A DNA stretch of 64,000 nt, from the NCBI GenBank assembly GCA_947625045.1, contig CANQMW010000010.1:1-64000 (forward strand). The letters are read 5' to 3'. The notes beneath the pieces are model-generated. The model worked only from the letters and a program-made list of their open reading frames with translations, had not been told where the DNA came from and ran no database searches. Position 1 is the first letter of the stretch, and the number at the start of each line of letters is the position of its first letter. Below, one piece after another: positions 54,080 through 63,049 of this stretch. This stretch comes from an uncultured Oscillospiraceae bacterium (GTDB lineage: Bacteria > Bacillota > Clostridia > Oscillospirales > Oscillospiraceae). The position numbers and the translations under genes are program-made.

Positions 54080-54377
54080 TTGCAGGTTGAATACAAAAAC
54101 AAAACCATCGAGAGAGTGTGTACAGATGCATCTTTTGCTTCAAAAAAAATACGGGGTCGAGATGGCTGACAAGATCCAGTTTCGTATTGACCAGATAAAA
54201 GCTGCAGATAATGTTGAACAAATGCTTCAATTCAACATTGGAAGATGCCACAAGCTCCTAGGAGATCGGAAAAATCAATATGCGGTTGATTTAGTACATC
54301 CTCGTCGCCTCGTGTTTGAAAAACATGGTTCGGAAATACAAATCGCGAATATACTTGAAATAGTTGATTATCATTAA
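54080..54377 (+). pseudogene. higB: HigB/RelE-type toxin, frameshifted in an A8 run
   Basis: The ends match HigB-like mRNA interferases. The start at TTG 54080 (QVEYKNKTIERVCTDASFA) lies after AGAGGAGG. The body is in another frame: KYGVEMADKIQFRIDQI, NIGRCHKLLGDRKNQYAVD, LVHPRRLVFE and ILEIVDYH. The frames join at eight A (54142-54149); seven A would give an uninterrupted toxin of about 98 residues. Alternatively a shorter product could start at the downstream ATG near 54126. The promoter and antitoxin look intact. Confidence 0.75.
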
Positions 54378-54401
54378 TGAAGCGCGAAAGGGGGAGTTAT
54401 A

Positions 54402-55454
54402 ATGATAAGGAGCAAAACCGTGATTGCAACACCGCCGGGAGCCACCATCAAGGAACAGCTTATTGACCGTGGTATGAGTCAGAAGGAATTTGCCGCAAGA
54501 ATGGATATGTCCGAAAAGCATATTAGCAGACTTATCAACGGCGAGGTTCAGCTTACTCCTGAGGTTGCGCTGCGTCTTGAAATGGTGCTTGGACTGCCTG
54601 CACACTTTTGGAGCAATCTTGAGAGCATTTACCGCGAGAAGGTAGTCAGAGCACAGGTCGAAAATAGAATGGATGCAGATCTGGAAATAATCAAGAAAAT
54701 TCCATATAATGAAATGGCAAAGAACGGTTGGGTTCAGGAAACTCGCAACAGTGTCGAGAGAGTTATCAATCTAAGACAGTTTTTTGAAGTAGTACAACTC
54801 GGAATTATTAATGAGCCTACTATACAGGGAATTGCGTGTAGGAAACTCGGCGATGGAGAGAAAAGCGACTACGCCCTTCTTGCATGGGCGCAGAAAGCCA
54901 AACTGGAAGCAAGAAACATACAGACTGATGCTATTAACATTAAAAGGCTTGCAGATTCCCTTCCCGATATTAGAAAAATGACCCGTCAAAACCCGGAAGT
55001 ATTCTGTACGCCCTTATGTGATATGCTGGCAGCTTGCGGTGTAGCACTCGTCTTTCTTCCTCACATTGGGGGATCATTCTTGCATGGTGCGACATTCTAT
55101 GATGGAGCCAAAATCGTTACGGGAATGACGGTTCGCGGTAAGGATGCCGACAGATTTTGGTTCAGCCTATTCCACGAGTTCGGCCACATCATTCTCGGGC
55201 ATATTGGTCAGTCTGGTGAAACCACAGATGAAGATGAGAGAAATGCTGATACGTTTGCACGAGAAACACTAATTCCTCAGTCAGAGTTTGATTCGTTTAC
55301 AAAAAGCAAGAAATTTGATAAATCCTCAATCGTCCGTTTTGCAGAGAGCGAATGTATTGATCCCGGTATTGTGGTTGGACGGTTGCAAAAAGAACGATAT
55401 ATCCCTTTTAGCTGGTATAGAGAGTTGAAGACAAAATATGTTCTAACTGCATAG
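54402..55454 (+). CDS. HigA-type antitoxin with ImmA/IrrE peptidase domain
   Basis: The 350-residue protein has an N-terminal HTH of HigA type (QLIDRGMSQKEFAARMDMSE, HISRLINGEVQLTPEVALRL). A central helical region leads to an ImmA/IrrE-like zinc metallopeptidase with HEFGHIILGH in the C-terminal half and the third ligand in DEDERNADTFARE. Fusions of this type act as antitoxin and repressor of the upstream toxin; the peptidase may cleave a regulator under stress. GAAAGGGGGAG precedes the ATG. It follows the frameshifted higB-like gene by 24 bp. Confidence 0.85.
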   Translation: MIRSKTVIATPPGATIKEQLIDRGMSQKEFAARMDMSEKHISRLINGEVQLTPEVALRLEMVLGLPAHFWSNLESIYREKVVRAQVENRMDADLEIIKKIPYNEMAKNGWVQETRNSVERVINLRQFFEVVQLGIINEPTIQGIACRKLGDGEKSDYALLAWAQKAKLEARNIQTDAINIKRLADSLPDIRKMTRQNPEVFCTPLCDMLAACGVALVFLPHIGGSFLHGATFYDGAKIVTGMTVRGKDADRFWFSLFHEFGHIILGHIGQSGETTDEDERNADTFARETLIPQSEFDSFTKSKKFDKSSIVRFAESECIDPGIVVGRLQKERYIPFSWYRELKTKYVLTA

Positions 55455-55533
55455 TATCCTAAATAATAAGTCCGCTTTTTATGCATAAGGAAACGAATCC
55501 TGATGCTGTCAAAAAGCGGGCTTTGTTCTCGGA

Positions 55534-56490
55534 CTACTTAGTTCTTTTCAGTGCGCTGATTGAGCTTGCAAGCTCCGTGATGTTCGCAAATTCCACCAGA
55601 GATTGAATGGCGGAAAAACATGCCCGCAGATCCTCCTCGCCCACATTCTCAAACGGCTCCTGCACATGCAGCTTTGGAACGACGATCCGTACTGCACCTG
55701 CCATGCCGGTTTTTACTGCCTTGGTGCCGGATATGCCGTGGTCTTGCAGCCACTCGGCCAGCTTCTCAACGGCAGGCAGTTCCCGTGCCGCATTGGAGAA
55801 TGTCAGATCGACATATCCCTCCTGCATCTTGTGGTACAGATACACGTTTCCCAGCCGGGTCGGATAGTGCGGCCACCAGCCGTTCGACGTTTCCTTTGTG
55901 GTGCAGTTCAGGGAGGGGAAATATCTCTTCTGGTATTCTTTGTATCTCACAAAAAAGGCGTTTGCTGCTTGATCCAGGTCGGCAGTCGGGGGCCTTTTCG
56001 CCTTTTTAATGGCTTGGGCAAGCTGCTGGCTTCTCATGATGCTGATGGGGTCATCCTTCCCGTCAAAATACTTTAGGAACTGCTCGTATGAGATGAAATG
56101 ATCGTATTTCTGGGCCTCTTCATTCAGTTCGTGGTACTTTTCCGGGCTGAAGATGAACACAGAGAAATCTGCAAACTCGCCATGGCTTATACCCCACGCC
56201 CCGCGCTTTATGTATCTCTCATACTGATCCGGCATAGCCGGCGCATCGACCTTGTCCTCGATGAGCAGCCCATGGCGCACACCGCATGCTTCTATGACAA
56301 AAATGATGTCAGTCTCGCCAAGGTCACCGATGGATTGAGAAAGTTCGGCCTTTACAATGGAGAATGGGCGATATGAAAACTCCGTTTCACTGACCACGAG
56401 TTCTGCAAAGCCGGTGTCGGACATAAACGCCTGAATGAAAAGCAGGTCCATGTCCCGTTCGCGTACTTTACTGAAATTACAGCGTATCAT
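55534..56490 (-). CDS. PD-(D/E)XK nuclease-superfamily protein
   Basis: The 318-residue protein has the active-site arrangement of PD-(D/E)XK family 4: GETDIIFVIEACG with the first Asp, then HGLLIEDKVDAPAM with E-x-K as ED-K. An upstream Glu lies in SETEFSYRPF. These proteins are predicted DNA nucleases, often near defence or mobile genes. GGAGGAGCAAA precedes the ATG. It stands alone on the minus strand inside the island, convergent to the antitoxin gene. A defence role is inference. Confidence 0.75.
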   Translation of the reverse strand: MIRCNFSKVRERDMDLLFIQAFMSDTGFAELVVSETEFSYRPFSIVKAELSQSIGDLGETDIIFVIEACGVRHGLLIEDKVDAPAMPDQYERYIKRGAWGISHGEFADFSVFIFSPEKYHELNEEAQKYDHFISYEQFLKYFDGKDDPISIMRSQQLAQAIKKAKRPPTADLDQAANAFFVRYKEYQKRYFPSLNCTTKETSNGWWPHYPTRLGNVYLYHKMQEGYVDLTFSNAARELPAVEKLAEWLQDHGISGTKAVKTGMAGAVRIVVPKLHVQEPFENVGEEDLRACFSAIQSLVEFANITELASSISALKRTK

Positions 56491-56568
56491 TTTGCTCCTC
56501 CTTATGTGCTTTCCGCGTTATCCCGCGCGGATCTTTTCATATCATCGTGTCACAGAGGCGGCGGTTTG

Positions 56569-56940
56569 TCAATCCGATGTGTCATAATCAAACCGGCTGG
56601 TGTGGAAAGTGAAGATCTCCTTGCCCTCATACTTCTTGTAGATGGCGTAGATCGTCTTAAATTCATCGACGGTGATGGCGTGGCCGCCGATGGCCGGGAC
56701 GACCTGAACGCCCGGCATCCCAAAAGCATAGAGCTTTCGTGTGATGTCCGCATAGCACCAGGGACAGACCCCATAATTGCCCTTGCGGCCGCCGAAGGTG
56801 AAACCTTCGTCATCCAGCCAGTCATAGAACTCTGCACTGTTGTCGGTGAGAGAGTGGTCGCAGATGAGGAAGGCGTGCACCCGTCCTTCGCTTATGTACT
56901 GTTTCTTCGGGGCAGTGGTTTGATCAGTCGTGTTTTCCAT
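56569..56940 (-). CDS. Riboswitch-controlled orphan protein
   Basis: The 123-residue protein is cytoplasmic with no known family that I can name. It contains HAFLICDHSLTDN, GRKGNYGVCPWCYADITRKL with a CxxC pair and VVPAIGGHAITVDEFKTIY. AAGGAG precedes the ATG. Its 5' leader carries a variant SAM riboswitch and a terminator-like hairpin, so expression is probably tied to S-adenosylmethionine or methionine status. A role in sulfur or methyl metabolism follows from that inference only. Confidence 0.65.
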   Translation of the reverse strand: MENTTDQTTAPKKQYISEGRVHAFLICDHSLTDNSAEFYDWLDDEGFTFGGRKGNYGVCPWCYADITRKLYAFGMPGVQVVPAIGGHAITVDEFKTIYAIYKKYEGKEIFTFHTSRFDYDTSD

Positions 56941-56980
56941 GATATAAGCTCCTTACAGATAAGATCCCATAAAGAGCGAA

Positions 56981-57011
56981 AAGCAGCCCCATCGTCTCGA
57001 TGGGGCTGTTG
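56981..57011 (-). terminator. Expression-platform terminator of the SAM riboswitch
   Basis: CAGCCCCATCG and CGATGGGGCTG form an 11-bp stem with a 3-nt loop. On the minus strand it is followed by CTTTTCGCTCTTT. It lies between aptamer and gene. Confidence 0.7.
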
Positions 57012-57022
57012 TCGTTATCCTG

Positions 57023-57106
57023 CCCTATCGATCAAGCTTTAGCACCTTGCCGGCGGCAGGTTGCTGTGCGGTCACAGGGCTTGTCCCTCGCGCACTCTTT
57101 ATAGGT
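57023..57106 (-). ncRNA. SAM-I-like riboswitch aptamer lacking P4
   Basis: Read on the minus strand, the order matches the S-box core. P1 is CCTAT / ATAGG. P2 is GTGCG / CGCAC, enclosing GAGGGACAAGCCCTGTGA as in the SAM-I kink-turn. CAGCAACC follows, then P3 CCTGCC... GGCAAGG and the conserved TGCTAAA. After this the strand goes almost straight to P1, so P4 is missing or minimal, as in the SAM-I/IV variant group. A promoter (TTGACA, 17 bp, CAGAAT) lies at 57142-57114. The sequence match is good, but the class should be confirmed with a covariance model. Confidence 0.68.
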
Positions 57107-57113
57107 CGTTGTT

Positions 57114-57142
57114 ATTCTGCCACAAAAGTGAAGAGTTGTCAA
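57114..57142 (-). promoter_or_regulatory. Promoter upstream of the SAM riboswitch
   Basis: On the minus strand TTGACA (57142-57137), 17 bp, CAGAAT (57119-57114). Confidence 0.6.
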
Positions 57143-57221
57143 TGCGCGCATCCCTTTTTTACTGCTGACCAGTTTATTGGACAGCGATGCGCGTAGGATG
57201 GGGATACCGGGAGGTGTTTAT

Positions 57222-57413
57222 ATGAATCACAAGGTCAGAGCGCTGGTCCAGGTGGAGAAATACGGCCTGTTCGGAAAGAAGAAGGCCTTTGAAGAGCGCA
57301 CCATCACGGTGGACGGCGAGACGTACAAGAAGATGAAAAAGGCCGAGCGGGACCGCCCTTTCAGCATTGGAGAGATGATGTTCTACGACTTTTTGTGGGA
57401 CGACGAGGGCTGA
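57222..57413 (+). CDS. Small basic protein, unknown
   Basis: The 63-residue protein starts at ATG 57222 after GGGAGGTG. It has a basic middle (KYGLFGKKKAFEERTITVDG) and an acidic end (DFLWDDEG). No family is recognised. It is on the plus strand, divergent from the riboswitch gene. Confidence 0.5.
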   Translation: MNHKVRALVQVEKYGLFGKKKAFEERTITVDGETYKKMKKAERDRPFSIGEMMFYDFLWDDEG

Positions 57414-57476
57414 CTGCGGCCAACTTGGCATTGCCGGATAAGCGGCTTTGCGGTAAAATGAAAAGGAGAACAACGT

Positions 57477-57755
57477 ATGAGCATTATTTTGAGAAGCTAT
57501 CGTGAGGTATGGCGGGACGCGCTGCGTGCGGAGGCCAGACCGGACCAGGTAACGCGCCTGCCCCTGCGCCGGATAGGGGCGAAGGATGGCATATACGTCA
57601 TCACGGGCGCCCGGCATGAGGAGGCGGCCCGGTACATGACGGAGCAGCTGGCGGCTGGTCCTAGCCTGGCGGCGGAAATCGTCTTGGCCGGCGAGGTGGA
57701 GGAAATGTTCGGCGTAGCCGTGGACGTGGAGTACCCCGGCGTGAGGGCCGGATAA
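57477..57755 (+). CDS. Small protein upstream of tag, unknown
   Basis: The 92-residue protein contains RSYREVWRDALRAEARPDQV and VITGARHEEAARYMTEQLAA. It ends 11 bp before tag, so it is probably in the same transcript; AAAAGGAG precedes the ATG. No family is recognised. A DNA-repair link is only by neighbourhood. Confidence 0.55.
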   Translation: MSIILRSYREVWRDALRAEARPDQVTRLPLRRIGAKDGIYVITGARHEEAARYMTEQLAAGPSLAAEIVLAGEVEEMFGVAVDVEYPGVRAG

Positions 57756-57766
57756 GGAGAACGACT

Positions 57767-58357
57767 ATGCAGAGATGTCCCTGGTGCCTGATGAACGAGC
57801 GGCAGACGCGCTACCACGACGAGGAGTGGGGCGTGCCGGTCCATGACGACCGCAAGCAGTTCGAGTTTCTCATGCTGGAGGCCATGCAATGCGGCCTCAG
57901 CTGGGACACGGTGCTGCGAAAGCGGGAGATATTCCGCGGCTGCTTTGATGGGTTCGACTATGACAAGGTGGCGGCCTACACTGATGAGGATGTGGACCGT
58001 ATCATGGCCGTGCCCGGTATGATCCGCTCCCGGAGGAAGATCGAGGCGGTCATCAACAACGCCCGGTGCGTACAGCGCATCCGGGCGGAGTTCGGTACGT
58101 TTTCGGACTATCTCTGGGGTTGGACCGGCGGGAAGACGATGCTCTATAAGGGGCATGAGTTAGGCCATATCCCGGCGTCCAACGAACTCTCCGACCGCAT
58201 CGCCGGAGACCTGAAGAAGCGGGGCATGAAGTTCATCGGCAGTGTGACGGTCTACGCCCACCTGCAGGCCTGCGGGATCGTCAACGACCATGTGAGAGAG
58301 TGTTTCCGGTATCGGGAGCTGGTGGATAGCACGGATGTGAAGTGGGTGGAGGAATGA
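57767..58357 (+). CDS. tag: DNA-3-methyladenine glycosylase I
   Basis: The 196-residue base-excision enzyme removes 3-methyladenine from alkylated DNA. It keeps the zinc ligands of the Tag family: Cys4 in MQRCPW, His17 in RYHDEEWGVPVHDD and the C-terminal pair NDHVRECFRY. The catalytic region FLMLEAMQCGLSWDTVLRKR is also present. AAGGAG precedes the ATG. It follows a 92-residue unknown gene closely. Confidence 0.93.
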   Translation: MQRCPWCLMNERQTRYHDEEWGVPVHDDRKQFEFLMLEAMQCGLSWDTVLRKREIFRGCFDGFDYDKVAAYTDEDVDRIMAVPGMIRSRRKIEAVINNARCVQRIRAEFGTFSDYLWGWTGGKTMLYKGHELGHIPASNELSDRIAGDLKKRGMKFIGSVTVYAHLQACGIVNDHVRECFRYRELVDSTDVKWVEE

Positions 58358-58405
58358 CCGAAAAAGGCCCGGTTGGGACGGGCTTTGATTTGTGCAAGAC
58401 TGCCT

Positions 58406-58434
58406 TTGACGGGGGAGGCCCCGGCGGGTATAAT
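58406..58434 (+). promoter_or_regulatory. Promoter of the second MATE gene
   Basis: TTGACG (58406-58411), 17 bp, TATAAT (58429-58434), about 80 bp upstream of the gene. Confidence 0.75.
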
Positions 58435-58515
58435 AAAATCACAACGTGTAGCACTCCATGCGTAAATCCGGTTGGGGGCCGCACGTTGTTTTTCTATGTG
58501 TGAAAGGAAGTCAAA

Positions 58516-59967
58516 ATGGAAAAAGAAACGAACCGTTTCCTGGGCGACGCACCCATCGGAAAGCTCATGGGAAAGTACGCCGTGCCCTGCATCATCTCCC
58601 TGCTGGTGGGCGCGCTCTATAACATCGTGGACCAGATATTCATCGCCAACGCCGCGTATCTGGGCTCCTACGGCAACGCCGCCAACACGGTGGTGTTCCC
58701 CCTCACGGTCATCGCCCTGGCCGTCGCCGTCATGATCGGGGACGGCTGCTGCGCCTTCGTGAGTCTGAGCCTGGGCAAGAATGAGACAGCCGATGCCCGA
58801 AAGAGCGTGGGCAGCGCCGTGGTCATGACCGTGGCGAGCGGTATAGTCCTGTGCGCCATATACCTGCTCTTCGCCGCCCCCATCATCGCCATGTTCGGCG
58901 GCACGGTGAACGACGAGACCTTCCGGTATTCCCAGGAGTACTTTTTCTGGATAACCCTTGGCGTGCCCTTTTATATGTTCGGCCAGGCCATGAACCCCAT
59001 CATCCGGGCGGACGGCTCCCCCCGGTTCGCCATGGTCTCCACCCTGGCGGGGGCAGTCATCAACATCATCCTGGATCCGCTGTTCATCTTCGTCTTCCGC
59101 TGGGGCATGATGGGCGCGGCGGCGGCCACGGTGCTGGGCCAGGTGGTCACGGCGGCGCTGGCAGTGTGGTATCTTCTGCGCATGCGGCTGGTCCGCCCGG
59201 CGAAGGGCGACTACCACGTGGACTTTCACATCGCCGGGCGCACCCTGACTCTGGGCGTCACCAGCTTCCTGTCCCAAATATCCCTGGTCATGGCCATGGC
59301 CGCCGTCAACAACATGCTGCGCAGGTACGGCGCCCTGGACCCGGTGTTCGGCCAGGCCCAGTACGCCCAGATACCCATGGCGGTGGTGGGCATCGTGATG
59401 AAGTTCTTCCAGATCGTCATCTCCATCGTGGTGGGCATGGCGGCGGGGTGCATCCCCATCGCAGGCTACAACATGGGCGCGAGGCTCAAGGGCCGTGTCC
59501 GGAGCCTCTTCACCCGCCTGCTGTCGGCTGAGTCTGCCGTTGGTGCAATCGCCCTCATTATCGTGGAGTGTTTCCCCGCGCAATTGATCGCCATCTTCGG
59601 CGCGGCCAACGAGAGCGCCTATTATACCCAGTTCGCTCTCCGGTCCTTCCGCGTCTATCTCTGCATGGTGGTGTTCGCCTGCGTGAACAAGGCCTGCTTC
59701 ATCTTCCTGCAGGCCATGGGCAAGGCTCTGGCCTCCACCATGCTCAGCATGGTCCGGGAGGTCGTGTTCGGCGTGGGACTGGCCCTGCTCCTGCCCCGGT
59801 TTTTTGGGCTGGACGGGGTGCTGTATTCCATGCCTGTGTCCGACGTGCTCACCTTTCTCATCGCCGTGTGGCTCATCAGGAGGACCTACGCCCAGCTCGC
59901 GGAGCCGGAGGAAGGCCGGGGCGTGGTCGTGCCCATGGCGGCGCCGGAGTGCACCCCGGCAAAGTGA
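58516..59967 (+). CDS. MATE-family exporter
   Basis: The 483-residue, 12-helix membrane protein starts RFLGDAPIGKLMGKYAVPCI, with YNIVDQIFIANAAYLG and VSLSLGKNETADARKS, the pattern of clostridial MepA-like MATE proteins. It probably exports drugs or metabolites in exchange for Na+ or H+. GAAAGGAAG precedes the ATG. It is the last gene of the island and ends just before the spoVT terminator. It is clearly different in sequence from the MATE at 32873-34246. Confidence 0.9.
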   Translation: MEKETNRFLGDAPIGKLMGKYAVPCIISLLVGALYNIVDQIFIANAAYLGSYGNAANTVVFPLTVIALAVAVMIGDGCCAFVSLSLGKNETADARKSVGSAVVMTVASGIVLCAIYLLFAAPIIAMFGGTVNDETFRYSQEYFFWITLGVPFYMFGQAMNPIIRADGSPRFAMVSTLAGAVINIILDPLFIFVFRWGMMGAAAATVLGQVVTAALAVWYLLRMRLVRPAKGDYHVDFHIAGRTLTLGVTSFLSQISLVMAMAAVNNMLRRYGALDPVFGQAQYAQIPMAVVGIVMKFFQIVISIVVGMAAGCIPIAGYNMGARLKGRVRSLFTRLLSAESAVGAIALIIVECFPAQLIAIFGAANESAYYTQFALRSFRVYLCMVVFACVNKACFIFLQAMGKALASTMLSMVREVVFGVGLALLLPRFFGLDGVLYSMPVSDVLTFLIAVWLIRRTYAQLAEPEEGRGVVVPMAAPECTPAK

Positions 59968-60460
59968 GATATAAGAAAACCGCCCTGCCGCTGTGGCAGG
60001 GTGGTTTTCATGACTCCATCTGTTTGCCCAGAAAGCCGGAGACGGTGGTGGCCAGCTTCAGCTCCGTGTCGCCGGCCTTGACGCCGTCGGGCCGCTCCAG
60101 AAACACTACGCATCCCAGCACATCCCCCTCCGAAAGGATGGGCACGGCTACCGCCGCGGCAGGGCTGTCCTCCCCGTCCGTCACGGGCAGTGCCTTGGCG
60201 CCCGGCTCCGCCCGGTAGGGCCGCCGGGCCTCCATGAGCTGCTCCAGTTCGGAGCTGATATGCCTGTCCAGTATCTCCTTCCGGCCCTGGCCGGCGGCGG
60301 CGATGACGCTGTCCCGGTCGCACACGGCGGCGGTGTAGTCCGCGGCCTTATGCATGGACTCGCATATCTGCTCGGCGAAGGAGCTCAGCTCTCCCATGGG
60401 GGAGTACTTCTTGAAAATGACCTCCCCGTCCTTCTCTGTATAGATCTCGAGGGGGTCACC
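59968..60460. repeat. Direct repeat copy 2 (within intact spoVT)
   Basis: Partner of 44257-44749, in the same orientation. It includes the terminator hairpin and the 3' three quarters of spoVT. Confidence 0.9.
59976..60008. terminator. Terminator between MATE gene and spoVT
   Basis: AAAACCGCCCTGCC and GGCAGGGTGGTTTT form a perfect-to-wobble 14-bp stem that can serve both convergent genes. Confidence 0.85.
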
Positions 60461-60550
60461 CTCGCGGATGCGCATGGTGCGGCGGATCTCCTTGGGGATG
60501 ACAACGCGCCCCAGGTCGTCGATACGGCGCACGATCCCAGTTGCTTTCAT
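60008..60550 (-). CDS. spoVT: Stage V sporulation protein T
   Basis: The 180-residue regulator of forespore genes has an AbrB-type swapped-hairpin DNA-binding domain at the N terminus (KATGIVRRIDDLGRVVIPKE, IRRTMRIREGDPLEIY) and a GAF-like C-terminal domain (AVCDRDSVIAAAGQGRKEIL, VLGCVVFLERPD). Length matches Bacillus SpoVT (178). GGAGG precedes the ATG at 60550. Upstream sequence resembles a forespore sigma-G/F promoter, in keeping with known SpoVT control in Bacillus. The presence of this gene indicates a spore former. Confidence 0.95.
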   Translation of the reverse strand: MKATGIVRRIDDLGRVVIPKEIRRTMRIREGDPLEIYTEKDGEVIFKKYSPMGELSSFAEQICESMHKAADYTAAVCDRDSVIAAAGQGRKEILDRHISSELEQLMEARRPYRAEPGAKALPVTDGEDSPAAAVAVPILSEGDVLGCVVFLERPDGVKAGDTELKLATTVSGFLGKQMES

Positions 60551-60586
60551 CTTTATCCTCCTGTCAGTCTTTTGTCTCGCAGGATT

Positions 60587-60615
60587 TATTATCCGCAAAA
60601 GTCCCAAAGCTATGC
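60587..60615 (-). promoter_or_regulatory. Possible forespore (sigma-G/F) promoter of spoVT
   Basis: On the minus strand GCATA (60615-60611) fits the GHATR -35 of sigma-G. After 17 bp GATAATA (60593-60587) is one base from the CATWHTA -10. Bacillus spoVT is sigma-G-dependent. By-eye match only. Confidence 0.45.
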
Positions 60616-60733
60616 AATCGGCCGAAATTTGGCAGGAACTGTAAAATCGAATCTTAAGGGAATCTTAAGAAAAATCGTCTTGCGCATCACCGTTTTTATG
60701 ATATGATAGGCATGGACGAAGGGAGGCGGTGAC

Positions 60734-61504
60734 ATGGCCGCACACCGCAGGGCGGGAAGAAAGGCGAATTACGGCCCATTCCTGCTGGCGGGGCTGGTGC
60801 TCCTGCTGGCGGCTGTGGGTTCCCTTATATGGGTGAACAGCGGCAGGGAAGAGGCGGAAAAGCTCCTGCCGCCGGAACCAACCATCACGCCGGAGCCTAC
60901 CCCCATCCCGCCGGATATGTTCGAGTGGAAGCCGGGGGAGTATGTGCACGTGGAGTGGGGCGAGCACAGCTCCAACACCATCGACGACAGCATCTTCGCT
61001 ACCCCGGAGAAGAAGACCGCCGCAGACCTGGTGGCATGGGCCGAGATGGCCTGGGACAACCAGTGGGGCTATGTGTGGGGCACCTTCGGCACGGTGCTGT
61101 CGGAGGACTTTCTGGCCTATAAGATAGAGCAGTTCGGCGACGACGTGCTGGAATATGAGGACATCATCCGGGAAAAATGGATGGGCCGGCGGGTGGCGGA
61201 CTGCGCCGGGCTCATCAAGGGCTACGGCTGGTATGTGCCCGGCGTGGGCGTGGAGTACAACGCCGGGGACATGCCCGACTGGGGCACCCAGGGCTTTTAC
61301 GACAACGCCGTGGAGAAGGGACCCATCGACACGCTGCCGGAGGTTCCGGGTCTGCTGGTCTACTCGGAAAACGGCCACATCGGCGTGTATATAGGCGAAG
61401 GCTGGGCCATCGAGGCCATCTCCCACGCCGGGGGCGTGGTGAAGACCCGGGTGGCGGACCGGACCTGGACCCACTGGCTCAAATGCCCCTATATCGAATA
61501 TTGA
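60734..61504 (+). CDS. Membrane-anchored NlpC/P60-like protein
   Basis: The 256-residue protein has one N-terminal transmembrane helix (about 14-34), a short Thr/Pro linker and an external domain. The catalytic-type Cys lies in VADCAGLIKGYGW and the His in SENGHIGVYIGEGW, matching the Cys-His pair of NlpC/P60 (CHAP-like) cell-wall peptidases or amidases. It probably cleaves peptidoglycan stem peptides or an amide outside the cell. GGGAGGCGGTGAC precedes the ATG. A short A/T-rich region with repeated ATCTTAAG (60650-60669) lies upstream. Confidence 0.75.
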   Translation: MAAHRRAGRKANYGPFLLAGLVLLLAAVGSLIWVNSGREEAEKLLPPEPTITPEPTPIPPDMFEWKPGEYVHVEWGEHSSNTIDDSIFATPEKKTAADLVAWAEMAWDNQWGYVWGTFGTVLSEDFLAYKIEQFGDDVLEYEDIIREKWMGRRVADCAGLIKGYGWYVPGVGVEYNAGDMPDWGTQGFYDNAVEKGPIDTLPEVPGLLVYSENGHIGVYIGEGWAIEAISHAGGVVKTRVADRTWTHWLKCPYIEY

Positions 61505-61550
61505 AAAATCATGATTTAATGTGTATAATGGCTGCATTGCAGCCATTATA
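61501..61550 (+). promoter_or_regulatory. asnS promoter overlapping a perfect palindrome
   Basis: TTGAAA (61501-61506), 17 bp, TATAAT (61524-61529). The -10 is the left end of a perfect 27-bp palindrome (61524-61550, arm TATAATGGCTGCA). Downstream lies CTTTTATTT. The hairpin could terminate the upstream gene, serve as an operator, or both. Confidence 0.6.
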
Positions 61551-61591
61551 CTTTTATTTGGCTTATTTGGCATCGAGCGGAGGATACAGCT

Positions 61592-62986
<1,395 letters not shown>

Positions 62987-63049
62987 TGGATATAAGGCGA
63001 GCCCCCGCGAACGCGGGGGCTCGTATGCTGTAGGGGAGAAGAATAGATT

